Notes: a model not told the origin generated them from the sequence alone. Shown: positions 1-9,898, counted from the first letter of the stretch. The stretch: 39,738 nt of DNA from DASSKW01 sp035690065 (GCA_035690065.1 DASSKW010000042.1:1-39738); one strand, 5' to 3'. Made by a program: numbers and translations.

Positions 1-219
1 TTTTTGTCATGCTGCGTTGCGCTCCTCGTTCAGTCGGTCATGTGTTCATACACACTCCCTCCTTCACTCGTCACACGCCTTGCCTGACGAAAAATATCCT
101 GCGTCAACCGCTCGGGCCATTCCGCCATGACGATAGTCTGCAGCGCCTTGTTATCGCGAAAAATTCTTCGCGATCCGCTTCGGTTAGCCTCACTGCTCCA
201 CTGGGCTGTCGCCCGAAAT
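1..219 (-). other. 16S-23S internal spacer (partial)
   Basis: This is the transcribed spacer downstream of tRNA-Ile on the minus strand, cut by the window edge. I see no tRNA-Ala(TGC), which usually follows tRNA-Ile within a few tens of bases, and no credible protein. The part at 1-110 has the look of a GC-rich dispersed intergenic repeat, but copies cannot be searched here. A perfect hairpin lies at 153-174. Confidence 0.6.
153..174 (-). other. Spacer hairpin downstream of tRNA-Ile
   Basis: The arms 153-160 (ATCGCGAA) and 167-174 (TTCGCGAT) are perfect 8-bp complements around a 6-base loop. It would form in the minus-strand precursor rRNA between tRNA-Ile and 23S. Its role is inferred only: an RNA-processing or spacing hairpin. 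It lacks a following U-run and is not a convincing terminator. Confidence 0.5.
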
Positions 220-296
<77 letters not shown>

Positions 297-342
297 GAGA
301 GCGGCTCAAAAGCAGGCCTTTCAGGCCCCGTGCCTTATGAAC

Positions 343-367
343 CAAGTAACTTGTGTGGGAGCTCGCG
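343..367 (-). other. Pre-16S processing stem, 3' (trailer) arm
   Basis: This 25-base trailer segment is the reverse complement of the leader segment 2041-2065 at 24 of 25 positions, the one mismatch being near the middle. In the minus-strand precursor the two arms bring the ends of 16S together into the long stalk known to be cut by RNase III. The match was seen by direct comparison of the two flanks. Confidence 0.85.
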
Positions 368-393
368 CCCGTGAAAGAGTTGCTTTTACTCTT

Positions 394-1936
<1,543 letters not shown>

Positions 1937-2040
1937 AATGCTAGAAAACTAGCGATTGCCGAGTTGGCTCCCAAATCAGAACTTACTGTTGCTGACTTTT
2001 CGAGCACTCTGCATCTTAAGGGTTGCTTCTCAAACCCAGA

Positions 2041-2065
2041 CGCGAGCGCCCACACAAGTTACTTG
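2041..2065 (-). other. Pre-16S processing stem, 5' (leader) arm
   Basis: Leader partner of 343-367, with 24 of 25 bases complementary. It lies about 105 bases upstream of the mature 16S 5' end and just downstream of boxA, the standard layout of rRNA leaders whose RNase III stalk encloses 16S. Confidence 0.85.
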
Positions 2066-2072
2066 ATTATGC

Positions 2073-2084
2073 TGTTAAAGAACG
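2073..2084 (-). promoter_or_regulatory. rrn boxA antitermination site
   Basis: The minus strand reads CGTTCTTTAACA, matching 10 of 12 bases of the bacterial boxA TGCTCTTTAACA. It lies between the promoters and the processing stem, where NusB/NusE(S10) would load the rRNA antitermination complex onto polymerase. Confidence 0.75.
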
Positions 2085-2115
2085 GGCCCGGAAGAATGTC
2101 CCGGGCAGACCGACC

Positions 2116-2143
2116 ATTATACAGGTCGCCTTTCGGCGGTCAA
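2116..2143 (-). promoter_or_regulatory. rRNA operon promoter P2 (proximal)
   Basis: On minus there is a -35 TTGACC (2138-2143), a 16-bp spacer and a perfect -10 TATAAT (2116-2121). The bases after the -10 are GC-rich (GGTCGGTC), the type of discriminator that makes rRNA promoters sensitive to ppGpp and initiating NTP. That regulation is inferred from the known class. Confidence 0.8.
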
Positions 2144-2200
2144 CGGGGATGCAGGATTTATTTGCCTGCCGCCCGACGTGTTCCAGCGAAAGAGCGCGGC

Positions 2201-2228
2201 ATTATACGGACCCGATTTGCAGGGTCAA
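2201..2228 (-). promoter_or_regulatory. rRNA operon promoter P1 (distal)
   Basis: On minus there is a -35 TTGACC (2223-2228), a 16-bp spacer and -10 TATAAT (2201-2206), the same hexamers and spacing as the promoter 85 bp downstream. A GC-rich discriminator (GCCGCGC) follows. The bases upstream of the -35 (2230-2300 on plus) hold several A/T runs that could act as an UP element. The promoter faces away from radC. Confidence 0.8.
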
Positions 2229-2366
2229 CAGTTTCCCGAACAAATACTGAAAAATAGGCTTTCCCCGGGGAAAATGCCTAAATTTTGTTCACCCGGTTTG
2301 CCTGCGAACCACCCATGCGGCAAACTTGGCCGAGGGAATAACGACTACAAGAACGGGGAATCACGG

Positions 2367-3041
2367 ATGAGTATTCAGGATTGGCCGGTCGCGGAACGGC
2401 CACGCGAGAAATTGCTGGCCCAGGGCCCGGCCGCTCTCTCGGATGCGGAACTGCTGGCGGTATTCCTGCGGATCGGCAGCCGTGGCAAGACCGCAGTGGA
2501 TCTGGCCCGTGAATTGTTGACCGAATTCGATGGCTTGCGGGGCATCCTGACGGCCGACCGTCGACGCCTATGCGCCGCCCACGGCATCGGCGATGCCAAA
2601 TTCGCCCAGTTGCAGGCTGTCCTGGAGATGGCCCGCCGGCATCTGGGTCAGCGCCTCCAGCGGGGCGACCCCTTGACCGATCCCGCCGCCACCCGACAAT
2701 ACCTGTCCGCCACGCTCCGGGATCTGCCTCACGAAGTCTTTGCCTGCCTCTATCTGGATACCCGGCATCGGGTCATAAGCTGGGAGGAGCTATTCCGCGG
2801 CACTCTCGACGGCACCAGCGTGCATCCGCGGGAGGTGGTGAAACGCGCTCTGGGCCATAATGCAGCCGCACTGATCTTCGCCCACAATCATCCATCCGGG
2901 GTGGCCGAACCCAGTGATGCCGACCGGCGCCTGACCCGCCGACTCAGGGAAGCCCTGGCACTGGTGGATATCCGGGTACTGGACCACTTCGTGGTCGGCG
3001 ATGGGGAGACGGTTTCTTTCGCGGAACGCGGGCTTTTATAG
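2367..3041 (+). CDS. radC: RadC family JAB-domain protein
   Basis: 224 aa, close to the usual RadC length (E. coli 222). Residues 1-100 hold the N-terminal UPF0758 region with a helix-hairpin-helix-like stretch around 68-84 (AAHGIGDAKF). Residues 105-224 hold the JAB1/MPN-type domain with the metal motif HNHP...SDAD (H173, H175, S183, D186) and an upstream Glu at 123. RadC was once thought a DNA-repair factor; its real substrate is unsettled, and a metal-dependent hydrolase role is only inferred from the motif. I chose the ATG at 2367 because the family begins here and a GGGGA lies upstream; the same frame is open back to 2178 but that part overlaps the rRNA promoter P1. It is divergent from the rRNA operon and stands upstream of rpmBG. 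Confidence 0.93.
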   Translation: MSIQDWPVAERPREKLLAQGPAALSDAELLAVFLRIGSRGKTAVDLARELLTEFDGLRGILTADRRRLCAAHGIGDAKFAQLQAVLEMARRHLGQRLQRGDPLTDPAATRQYLSATLRDLPHEVFACLYLDTRHRVISWEELFRGTLDGTSVHPREVVKRALGHNAAALIFAHNHPSGVAEPSDADRRLTRRLREALALVDIRVLDHFVVGDGETVSFAERGLL

Positions 3042-3051
3042 GCTTCGGTGC

Positions 3052-3079
3052 TTGCCAAATGGGGCCCGGCTGCTAAAAT
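3052..3079 (+). promoter_or_regulatory. Candidate rpmBG promoter
   Basis: TTGCCA (3052-3057) and TAAAAT (3074-3079) are separated by 16 bp, just after radC and about 55 bp before the rpmB start. Good match and good position, but prediction only. Confidence 0.5.
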
Positions 3080-3133
3080 AGCCGCCCTTTCGCCCATCCA
3101 TGGGCGACAGATTCGCTAACCGAGGATTTGATC

Positions 3134-3370
3134 ATGTCGAGAGTCTGCCAGGTCACGGGCAAAGGCCCGATTACCGGGAATAACGTCTCGCACGCCAATA
3201 ACAGGACGCGCCGCCGGTTCCTGCCGAACCTGCATCTGCACCGTTTCTGGCTGGAGACTGAAAACCGCTTCGTGCGCCTGCGGGTATCTTCCAAGGGCAT
3301 GCGCATCATCGACAAGCTCGGCATCGAGCAGGTGATCTCCGACCTGCGCGCCCGCGGCGAAAAAGTCTGA
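3134..3370 (+). CDS. rpmB: 50S ribosomal protein L28 (bL28)
   Basis: 78 aa, the E. coli length, beginning MSRVCQVTGKGPITGNN and nearly collinear with E. coli L28 to the end (LRARGEKV). It is a basic protein of the large ribosomal subunit. The ATG at 3134 is preceded by a GAGG; a TTG two codons earlier is in frame but the family starts at MSRVC. It forms a two-gene operon with rpmG, 10 bp downstream. The rpmBG pair next to radC is a conserved gammaproteobacterial arrangement. Confidence 0.98.
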   Translation: MSRVCQVTGKGPITGNNVSHANNRTRRRFLPNLHLHRFWLETENRFVRLRVSSKGMRIIDKLGIEQVISDLRARGEKV

Positions 3371-3380
3371 GGGCTGAATC

Positions 3381-3536
3381 ATGCGCGACAAGATCAAACT
3401 GGTTTCCAGCGCCGACACCGGCCACTTCTACACCACCACCAAGAACCGCCGCTTGCATCCGGACAAGATGGAAGTGAAGAAGTTCGACCCGGTGGTCCGC
3501 AAGCACGTGATGTACAAGGAAGCCAAGATCAAGTAA
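3381..3536 (+). CDS. rpmG: 50S ribosomal protein L33 (bL33)
   Basis: 51 aa, starting MRDKIKLVSSADTGHFYTT and ending HVMYKEAKIK, almost identical in plan to E. coli L33 (55 aa). It is the zinc-free form: there are no cysteines at all, so it lacks the CxxC pairs of zinc-binding L33 paralogues. It is co-transcribed with rpmB and followed 17 bp after its stop by a strong terminator. The gene is short enough to be missed by length cut-offs, but homology and context leave little doubt. Confidence 0.97.
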   Translation: MRDKIKLVSSADTGHFYTTTKNRRLHPDKMEVKKFDPVVRKHVMYKEAKIK

Positions 3537-3553
3537 TCACGGCCATCGAGCTT

Positions 3554-3591
3554 CACACAAAAAACCCGCCTGAAGGCGGGTTTTTTGTGTG
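3554..3591. terminator. Bidirectional intrinsic terminator
   Basis: A perfect 17-bp inverted repeat (3554-3570 with 3575-3591, loop TGAA). The GC core is CCCGCC/GGCGGG, flanked by A6 on one side and T6 on the other, so it works in both directions. It ends rpmBG on plus and the desaturase gene on minus. Confidence 0.95.
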
Positions 3592-3611
3592 CCGCGAATC
3601 GTGCGATGGTA

Positions 3612-4793
3612 TCAGATCGACTGCAGCGCGTAACGACGCAGACTGGTGGAGAACTCCTTGAGCCGGGCGATACCGGTCGCTTCGGCTTGAGCACACCACT
3701 CCTTGAGTTGTGCGAGCAGATATTCGTTGCTCACGGATTTGCTGTCCCACAACGCCTGCAAACGCTGCCGGAACTCGTATACGGTCTTGAGTACCTGGCT
3801 CTCGGCCAGCGTCTGCTGCAAACGGGCGCGGGCACCGGCATCCAGCAGGCTTTCCTCGCGGATCAGGATGCGGCGTGCCTTCGCCAGCAACGCGCGGCCG
3901 GCAGCCCCGGCCTTCTCTTTCTCGGCCGCCAGCACCGGACGGATGACGTCGCGACTGTAATGCCGCAATACATGCAGGCGATTCACGATCACCGCACGTA
4001 CGGTTTCAAGATCGACATGCTGTTCGCTGGCATTCAACACCGGCTTGGGGGCGACGCGCCGTACCTTGGCCATCCCCAGAAATTCAAAGGCCCGGATATA
4101 CCACCAGCCCAGATCGATCTCCCATGGGCGCAGGGCGAATTTTGCCGAGCTCGGAAACGCATGGTGGTTGTTGTGCAATTCTTCGCCACACAAAACCAGC
4201 CCCCAGGGCGTCACGTTGGTGGCCGCATCCTTGCACTCGAAGTTGCGATAACCGGAATGATGGCCGAGGCCATTGACCACGCCTGCCGCCAGGAACGGGA
4301 TCGTGACCATCTGGATCGCCCAGATGGTGATGCCCAGCACTCCGAACAGCGTCACGTCGATGATAAACATCAACAGGATGCCGAGTTTGCTGTGGCGTGT
4401 GTAGACGTTGCGTTCCATCCAATCGTCCGGTGTGCCGCGACCGTATTTCTCGACTGTCTCCGGGTTATTGGCTTCCGCGCGATACAACTCGGCGCCTTCC
4501 AGCATCACCTTGCCAAGACCCCGTATTTGCGGGCTGTGCGGATCGGCATCGGTCTCGCAATGGGCGTGGTGCTTGCGATGCACAGCCACCCATTCGCGCG
4601 TCACCATGCCAGTGGTCATCCACAACCAGAGACGGAAGAAATGCCGCAATGCCGGATGCATATCCAGGCCGCGATGAGTCTGATCGCGATGCAGATACAA
4701 GGTCACCCCGGTGATGGTGATATGCATGAAGACGGCAGTGACGAGAAAATACGCCCAGATGGGCATGTCGAGAAGGCCATGGATGAATGACAA
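3612..4793 (-). CDS. Membrane fatty acid desaturase (acyl-CoA delta-9 type)
   Basis: 393 aa membrane di-iron desaturase. Three histidine clusters bind the metals: HRDQTH (35-40), HRKHH (72-76) and HNNHH (207-211), with GLGHH just before the last. Hydrophobic helices lie around 8-30, 50-65 and 142-180. The family inserts a double bond into long acyl chains using O2 and an electron donor, tuning membrane fluidity. The length resembles the DesB-type acyl-CoA desaturase of Pseudomonas, but I cannot fix the substrate. The start is uncertain: a TTG at 4793 has a GAGG 9 nt upstream and gives MSFIHGLLDMPIW; the ATG at 4766 is an alternative and the frame is open to 4871. No desaturase regulator or reductase lies beside it. 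It converges on rpmG across a shared terminator. Confidence 0.88.
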   Translation of the reverse strand: MSFIHGLLDMPIWAYFLVTAVFMHITITGVTLYLHRDQTHRGLDMHPALRHFFRLWLWMTTGMVTREWVAVHRKHHAHCETDADPHSPQIRGLGKVMLEGAELYRAEANNPETVEKYGRGTPDDWMERNVYTRHSKLGILLMFIIDVTLFGVLGITIWAIQMVTIPFLAAGVVNGLGHHSGYRNFECKDAATNVTPWGLVLCGEELHNNHHAFPSSAKFALRPWEIDLGWWYIRAFEFLGMAKVRRVAPKPVLNASEQHVDLETVRAVIVNRLHVLRHYSRDVIRPVLAAEKEKAGAAGRALLAKARRILIREESLLDAGARARLQQTLAESQVLKTVYEFRQRLQALWDSKSVSNEYLLAQLKEWCAQAEATGIARLKEFSTSLRRYALQSI

Positions 4794-5023
4794 AGCGGGG
4801 TACCTCGGAGAGAAACAGCCTGTAGCAATGGTGCAAACTATAGATGAAGCGCCGGGGAGCGTCCACCGCAAGCCGCCAGCCCAAGCGCTGCGGGGGGCGC
4901 GGGCTGGTCCGTCTGGGTTAACATGGAACTTTCCGCGTACAAAGGCGACTATAGACAGGGTGGTGCGCCAACTCCCTCACCACGCTTCCGGTCATTTTTA
5001 ACTTCAAACTGCAGTTCGAGGCC

Positions 5024-6001
5024 ATGAGCGACAACGCGATACTCGTCAAGGTTGAGAATCTTTACCGTTATTACGACGAGCATTGCGCCGTCCAGGATGT
5101 CAGCTTCGAATTGCGCAAGGGCGAGATCCTGGGGTTTCTCGGACCGAACGGCGCCGGCAAATCCACCACCATGCGGATCCTGTCCGGCAACCTCGCGCCG
5201 AGTGCCGGCCGGGTACAGATCAACGGCATCGATCTGCTGGATGAACCAAAACGCGCCAAGGCACTGATCGGCTACCTGCCGGAAGTACCACCCCTGTATC
5301 CCGAACTTTCGGTAGATGAATATCTGGATTACTGCGCTCGCCTGAACCGCGTACCGCGCGAACAATCGCGCGCCGCACGCGATTCCGCCAAACAGCGCTG
5401 CGGCCTCAAGGACGTCGGGCGGCGCCTGATCGGCAACCTGTCGAAAGGATTTCAACAGCGGGTCGGGATCGCACAGGCCATCATCCATTCACCGGCAGTG
5501 GTAATCCTCGACGAACCGACGGTCGGACTCGATCCGATCCAGATCCGCGAGATACGCACCCTGATTACCGAACTCGGCCGTGAACACAGCGTGATCCTCT
5601 CCACCCACATCCTGCCGGAAGTGCAGACCCTCTGCGATCGGGTGCAGATCATCAACAAGGGGCGATTGGTATTCAATGATACCCTGGCCCGACTCTCGTC
5701 TCAGCTGCAAGCAACGAGTCTGTTGCTCACACTCAAACAGTCCCCGGATATTTCCCTGCTGGAAAAGATCGACGGCGTCAAAGCCGTGCAGAAACTGGAC
5801 GCCAACCGTTGGCGCATCAGCTTCGCACCAGCACACAATCCGGCAGAAAGCATCGCCATCGAAGCCGTGCAACAACGTTGGGGTCTGCAGGAACTGATCC
5901 AGGAGCAACAGACACTGGAACAGATATTCGTATCGCTGACTGCCAGCGATGAAACTCCTGAAGATGCCGCCTCCGTCAACGCCAAGGAGGCCGCCGCATG
6001 A
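5024..6001 (+). CDS. ABC transporter ATP-binding protein (GldA-like)
   Basis: 325 aa ATPase of an ABC-2 type exporter. Walker A GPNGAGKST (40-48), signature LSKGFQQRVG (139-148), Walker B VVILDEP (159-165) and the switch His at 195 are all intact. Residues 215-325 form the extra C-terminal domain typical of GldA/NatA-like ATPases. It is the first gene of a four-gene set with a permease (overlapping by 4 nt), a GldG-like protein and a DUF4340 protein. In Bacteroidetes gldAFG is linked to gliding, but proteobacterial sets of this kind have no known substrate. Cytoplasmic, bound to the permease at the inner membrane. Confidence 0.93.
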   Translation: MSDNAILVKVENLYRYYDEHCAVQDVSFELRKGEILGFLGPNGAGKSTTMRILSGNLAPSAGRVQINGIDLLDEPKRAKALIGYLPEVPPLYPELSVDEYLDYCARLNRVPREQSRAARDSAKQRCGLKDVGRRLIGNLSKGFQQRVGIAQAIIHSPAVVILDEPTVGLDPIQIREIRTLITELGREHSVILSTHILPEVQTLCDRVQIINKGRLVFNDTLARLSSQLQATSLLLTLKQSPDISLLEKIDGVKAVQKLDANRWRISFAPAHNPAESIAIEAVQQRWGLQELIQEQQTLEQIFVSLTASDETPEDAASVNAKEAAA

Positions 6002-6753
6002 TGATCTTCACCATCGCCTGGCGTGAACTGCGACAGATGTTCCTGTCGCCGCTGGCCTGGTGTGTGCTCGCGGTGATCCAGTTCATCCTCGCCTGGATGT
6101 TCCTGATCCAGGTGGATCAGTTCCTGAAGTACGCCCCCTCGCTCGCCAATAATCCTGCAGCGCCCGGAGTCACCGACTTCGTCTCGGCCGGTCTGTTCAG
6201 CAGCGCCAGTGTCGTCCTGTTGATGGTGGTACCGCTGATGAGCATGCGCCTGATGGCGGAAGAGCGCCGCAATGGCTCTCTCAGCCTGCTGATGTCGGCG
6301 CCGGTGAGCATGACCGAGATCGTGCTCGGCAAATATCTCGGCCTGTTGCTGTTCCTGCTGATCATGTTGGGCCTGATCACGTTGATGCCCTTGTCGTTGA
6401 TGGCTGGTACGCATCTCGATTACGGCAAACTGTTCTCAGGCGTACTGGGGCTGGCACTGGTGTTGGGGGCTTTCGCCGCCATCGGACTCTACATGTCCAC
6501 GCTGACCCGCCAACCCGTGATCGCCGCGGTCAGCGGCTTCGGCGTATTGCTGCTGTTGTGGATCATCAGTTGGGCGGGCAGCGGTGACGATCGCTATAGC
6601 GGGATATTCCATTACCTGTCCCTGCTCGATCATTACGGCTCGCTGCTCCGCGGCGTCTTCAATACCAGCGACGTGATCTACTACCTGCTGTTCATCGGCA
6701 TGTTTCTGGTATTGAGCATACGCCGACTCGATTCATTCAGACTGCAACATTAA
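5998..6753 (+). CDS. ABC-2 type permease (GldF-like)
   Basis: 251 aa with six predicted membrane helices (about 15-38, 60-82, 105-130, 140-165, 170-195, 222-242). After helix 2 comes MRLMAEERRNGSLSLLMSAP, the conserved cytoplasmic coupling motif of ABC-2 permeases. The ATG at 5998 overlaps the ATPase stop (ATGATGA), implying translational coupling; a second ATG follows at once. It would form the membrane pore with the preceding ATPase. Substrate unknown. Confidence 0.92.
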   Translation: MMIFTIAWRELRQMFLSPLAWCVLAVIQFILAWMFLIQVDQFLKYAPSLANNPAAPGVTDFVSAGLFSSASVVLLMVVPLMSMRLMAEERRNGSLSLLMSAPVSMTEIVLGKYLGLLLFLLIMLGLITLMPLSLMAGTHLDYGKLFSGVLGLALVLGAFAAIGLYMSTLTRQPVIAAVSGFGVLLLLWIISWAGSGDDRYSGIFHYLSLLDHYGSLLRGVFNTSDVIYYLLFIGMFLVLSIRRLDSFRLQH

Positions 6754-6774
6754 GTTCCCCGGAATCACCGAACC

Positions 6775-8166
6775 ATGCGCGTCACCCGCAAATCCCGCTT
6801 GCAGATCAGATTGCAAAACCTGATCTTCTACGTCTTGTTCCTGTCTTTGATCGGGATCGCGGCCTGGTTGAGCACCCAGTACGTGTACCAGGCTGACTGG
6901 ACCTACGGTGATCGCAATTCGCTCACGCCGGCAAGTGTGAAATTACTCAAGACCCTCGACAAGCCGCTGCAGTTCACCGCTTTCGTACGCGGCAATCCGG
7001 GTACGCGCGAGGCATTGACGCGCTTCGTGGACAGATACAAGGCGGCCAAGTCAGACACCACACTTACCTTCGTCAATCCGGATACCGATCCACAGGCGGC
7101 TCGCGATCAGGGCATCACCGCAAATGGCGAACTGCTCATCCGCTATGACGGACGCACCGACAAGACCACTCAGGTCAACGAGACAGTCGTCAGCAATGCG
7201 ATCCAGCGCCTCGCACGTTCGACTACACGTTACGTGGTTTTCCTGCAAGGAGACGGCGAACGTGATCCGCACGGTCAACACAACTTCGACCTCGGCGATT
7301 TCGGCAAGCAATTGGCAGAGAAAGGCATCAAGGTCGAAACCGTCAACCTCGCCGCCACCCCGAGCATCCCGAACAACACCTCAGTGCTGGTGATTGCGGG
7401 TCCGCAGACCAATTTGCTGCCCGGCAGTGTGAGACTCATCACCGATTACGTGCAACACGGCGGCAATCTGTTGTGGCTCGGCGATCCCGGCAAGTTATAC
7501 GGACTGGAACCGCTGGCTTCCGCACTGGGAATTCAATTCGGCAAAGGCACCATCGTCGATCCGGATTCAAGGTTGTTGGGCATCAACGATCCTACCGTGG
7601 TATTGGTGGCGAAATACCAGAGCGATAGTCTGATCACGCGTGGCTTCAACGCCGCCACCCTGTTCGCACGTGCCACTTCGATCAGCGACGCTGTCAAGAC
7701 CAACAAGATCGATTGGCAAGACACGCCGTTCCTGAAGACGCTGCCGCGCAGTTGGCTGGAGACCGGCAAACTGGAAGGTTCGATAAGTTTCGATGCCAAA
7801 CAGGGCGATCAACAAGGTCCGTTGACCATCGGCATGACGCTGACCCGCGAAGTCAAACCCACTTCCGGCAAGAAAGCTGCGGCCGCCAAACCTCTCGAAC
7901 AACGTGTGGTCGTCATCGGTGACGGTGATTTCCTGTCCAATGCCTTCCTCAACAACGGCGGCAACCTGGATCTGGGTCTCAATGTCTTCAACTGGCTGGC
8001 CCATGACGACAGCTATCTCAACATCAATCCCGAATCCGCACCCGACCGCACCCTGACGCTATCCAGTACTGCCACCGCCATGATCAGCGTCGGCTTCCTG
8101 TTTGCCTTGCCGTTAGGCCTGATCGCGTTCGGCTTCACTTTCTGGATACGCCGTCGCCGCAGATGA
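6775..8166 (+). CDS. GldG-like ABC transporter auxiliary protein
   Basis: 463 aa. A single N-terminal helix (about 15-34), a large extracytoplasmic part (35-430) and a second C-terminal helix (about 435-456) followed by RRRRR, so both ends should be cytoplasmic. Residues about 40-280 match the plan of the GldG / ABC_transp_aux domain, with the NSLTPASVKLL entry motif and an internal LVIAGPQ strand. It lies 21 bp after the permease and is its usual partner. It probably holds or guides the exported substrate in the periplasm; the actual cargo is unknown. Confidence 0.85.
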   Translation: MRVTRKSRLQIRLQNLIFYVLFLSLIGIAAWLSTQYVYQADWTYGDRNSLTPASVKLLKTLDKPLQFTAFVRGNPGTREALTRFVDRYKAAKSDTTLTFVNPDTDPQAARDQGITANGELLIRYDGRTDKTTQVNETVVSNAIQRLARSTTRYVVFLQGDGERDPHGQHNFDLGDFGKQLAEKGIKVETVNLAATPSIPNNTSVLVIAGPQTNLLPGSVRLITDYVQHGGNLLWLGDPGKLYGLEPLASALGIQFGKGTIVDPDSRLLGINDPTVVLVAKYQSDSLITRGFNAATLFARATSISDAVKTNKIDWQDTPFLKTLPRSWLETGKLEGSISFDAKQGDQQGPLTIGMTLTREVKPTSGKKAAAAKPLEQRVVVIGDGDFLSNAFLNNGGNLDLGLNVFNWLAHDDSYLNINPESAPDRTLTLSSTATAMISVGFLFALPLGLIAFGFTFWIRRRRR

Positions 8167-8178
8167 GCTCCTGCAGTC

Positions 8179-9126
8179 ATGAATAAGCGTGTCATCCTGA
8201 ATCTCGCGTTGTTGGTGATCATCGCCACCCTGGCGTTGCTGGCCTGGTTCAAACCCGGCATCAAACACCCGCCGGTCCAGCCCGCGCTCACGACTTTGAA
8301 GCCTGCCGATATCCACGACATCCGGATCAGCTCGCATGCCGGTGCAACCATCCACCTGCACCGACAGGCGGAAAGTAGCTGGCAGATGGTCGCGCCACAC
8401 GCGCTGCGTGCGGACGATTATCTGATCAAGGCATTTCTGGACAATCTTGCAATCCCGACGATCAGTCATTTCAAGACTACCGGCACTGATCTCGCCAGAT
8501 ATGGACTCGCGGACCCGCAACTGCGGCTGCATCTGAACGATACGGAAATCGATTTCGGCAGCACCGAACCGTTACAGGGACATCGCTACGTCAAACTCGG
8601 GGACACCGTCTATCTCACCACCGGCACCCTGTTCTATCGTCTGAGTCACGATGCGTTGTGGTGGGTAAGCAAGCAGATATTACCGCCCGCTGCCCAGATC
8701 ACCGCGCTGCAGCTTCCGGATGCGACGCTCACGTTGCACGACGGCAAGTGGCGGCTGGCACCGGCCGATCCCGCTATCTCGGCCGACGCGATCCAGAGCT
8801 TGGTGGATGCCTGGCGGGATGCCCGTGCCATGGATGTGCTCGCGCCCCAAACAGATAAACCGGCGGACAAAGCCGCCGGTGAAGTCGCCATCCAGCTTGC
8901 CGGGCAGGCTGAACCGCTGCGTTTCAAGATCCTTGATAACCCGGATTTCCTGCTGCTGGTGCGGCCCGATCTGAAACTCGAATATCGTTTTGAACACGAT
9001 CAAGGTGATGCGTTGCTGCACTTGCAAACCAAGGCAGCCAAGCAATCCGGCACAGGGCATAATGGCGTAAAGGAAACTCCCGATGCCCGAACTGCCGGAA
9101 GTCGAAACCACCCGTCGGGGCATTGA
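8179..9126 (+). CDS. DUF4340 domain-containing membrane-anchored protein
   Basis: 315 aa with one N-terminal anchor (about 5-25) and a periplasmic part with two DUF4340-like repeats (about 60-160 and 165-280), each with the W-x-[ML]-x-x-P type strand (SWQMVAPH, GKWRLAPAD) known from this family. It is the last member of the Gld-type transporter cluster, 12 bp after the GldG-like gene, and probably works with it. Its last 44 nt lie over the first codons of mutM in another frame. The final 30 residues are polar and look like non-conserved tail, so an upstream stop may have been lost. Confidence 0.85.
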   Translation: MNKRVILNLALLVIIATLALLAWFKPGIKHPPVQPALTTLKPADIHDIRISSHAGATIHLHRQAESSWQMVAPHALRADDYLIKAFLDNLAIPTISHFKTTGTDLARYGLADPQLRLHLNDTEIDFGSTEPLQGHRYVKLGDTVYLTTGTLFYRLSHDALWWVSKQILPPAAQITALQLPDATLTLHDGKWRLAPADPAISADAIQSLVDAWRDARAMDVLAPQTDKPADKAAGEVAIQLAGQAEPLRFKILDNPDFLLLVRPDLKLEYRFEHDQGDALLHLQTKAAKQSGTGHNGVKETPDARTAGSRNHPSGH

Positions 9127-9898
9127 ACCCCATCTGCTGGGCCACGTCATCATCGGACTCACCGTGCGTGAGCGCCGTTTGCGCTGGCCGATCCCGCGCA
9201 CCTTGCTCAAGACGTTGCCCGGTCAGCAGATCGAAGCTGTCACCCGCCGTGGCAAATATCTGTTACTACAGACTGCTGCCGGGACGGCCATCCTGCACCT
9301 CGGCATGTCCGGCAGCCTGCGTGTATTGCCGGACTCTACCCCACCGCAAAAGCACGACCATGTCGATATCGTCCTCGACAACGGCTTCCTGTTACGACTG
9401 CGCGATCCGCGACGTTTCGGCAGCCTGCTCTGGACCACGACCGATCCCTCAAAATACAAACTGTTGCGCGGACTGGGCCCGGAACCATTAAGTGATGAAT
9501 TTAGTGGAGATCACCTGTTCGAGGCATCCCGCAGACGCAAGGTCGCGGTCAAAAGCTTCATCATGGACAGTCACGTCGTGGTTGGCGTCGGCAACATCTA
9601 CGCCAGCGAGACCCTGTTTCTGGCCGGCATCCACCCACAACGTGCTGCGGGTCGCATCTCGGAATTGCGCTATGGATTACTGGCAGACTGCATCCGGAAA
9701 GTACTCACGGCGGCGATCAAGGCCGGAGGGACAACCTTGCGTGATTTCGTGCGGGAAGATGGTGCCCCGGGGTATTTTCGCCAGCACTTGCGGGTCTACG
9801 ACCGTGCCGGTCAGCCCTGCGAGCGCTGCAGGACCCTGATCGTCGCCAGTGTGACCGGGCAAAGAGCCACTTACTACTGCCCACGCTGCCAGACTTGA
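9083..9898 (+). CDS. mutM: Formamidopyrimidine-DNA glycosylase (Fpg/MutM)
   Basis: 271 aa, the usual length. It begins PELPEVETTRRG after the initiator Met, which contains the catalytic Pro1 and Glu2 exposed by Met removal. Residues 1-130 are the beta-sandwich, 150-230 the helix-two-turn-helix, and the C-terminus carries the zinc finger with C246, C249, C266 and C269. It removes 8-oxoguanine and other oxidised purines and nicks the abasic site by beta/delta elimination. The start is fixed by the conserved N-terminus, so the 44-nt overlap with the preceding DUF4340 gene is real and suggests coupled translation. Confidence 0.97.
   Translation: MPELPEVETTRRGIEPHLLGHVIIGLTVRERRLRWPIPRTLLKTLPGQQIEAVTRRGKYLLLQTAAGTAILHLGMSGSLRVLPDSTPPQKHDHVDIVLDNGFLLRLRDPRRFGSLLWTTTDPSKYKLLRGLGPEPLSDEFSGDHLFEASRRRKVAVKSFIMDSHVVVGVGNIYASETLFLAGIHPQRAAGRISELRYGLLADCIRKVLTAAIKAGGTTLRDFVREDGAPGYFRQHLRVYDRAGQPCERCRTLIVASVTGQRATYYCPRCQT

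Noticed and set aside
2178..2366. N-terminal extension of RadC by 63 codons
   Set aside because: The extension is not family-like and overlaps the rRNA P1 promoter; the ATG at 2367 gives the normal length.
3585..4790. 401-codon plus-strand open frame opposite the desaturase
   Set aside because: It lies entirely antisense to a protein with intact histidine boxes, has a His/Gln-rich translation typical of mirror frames, and crosses the terminator region.
5701..6414. 237-codon minus-strand frame over the ABC ATPase/permease junction
   Set aside because: Gln/His-rich mirror frame of two well-supported genes.
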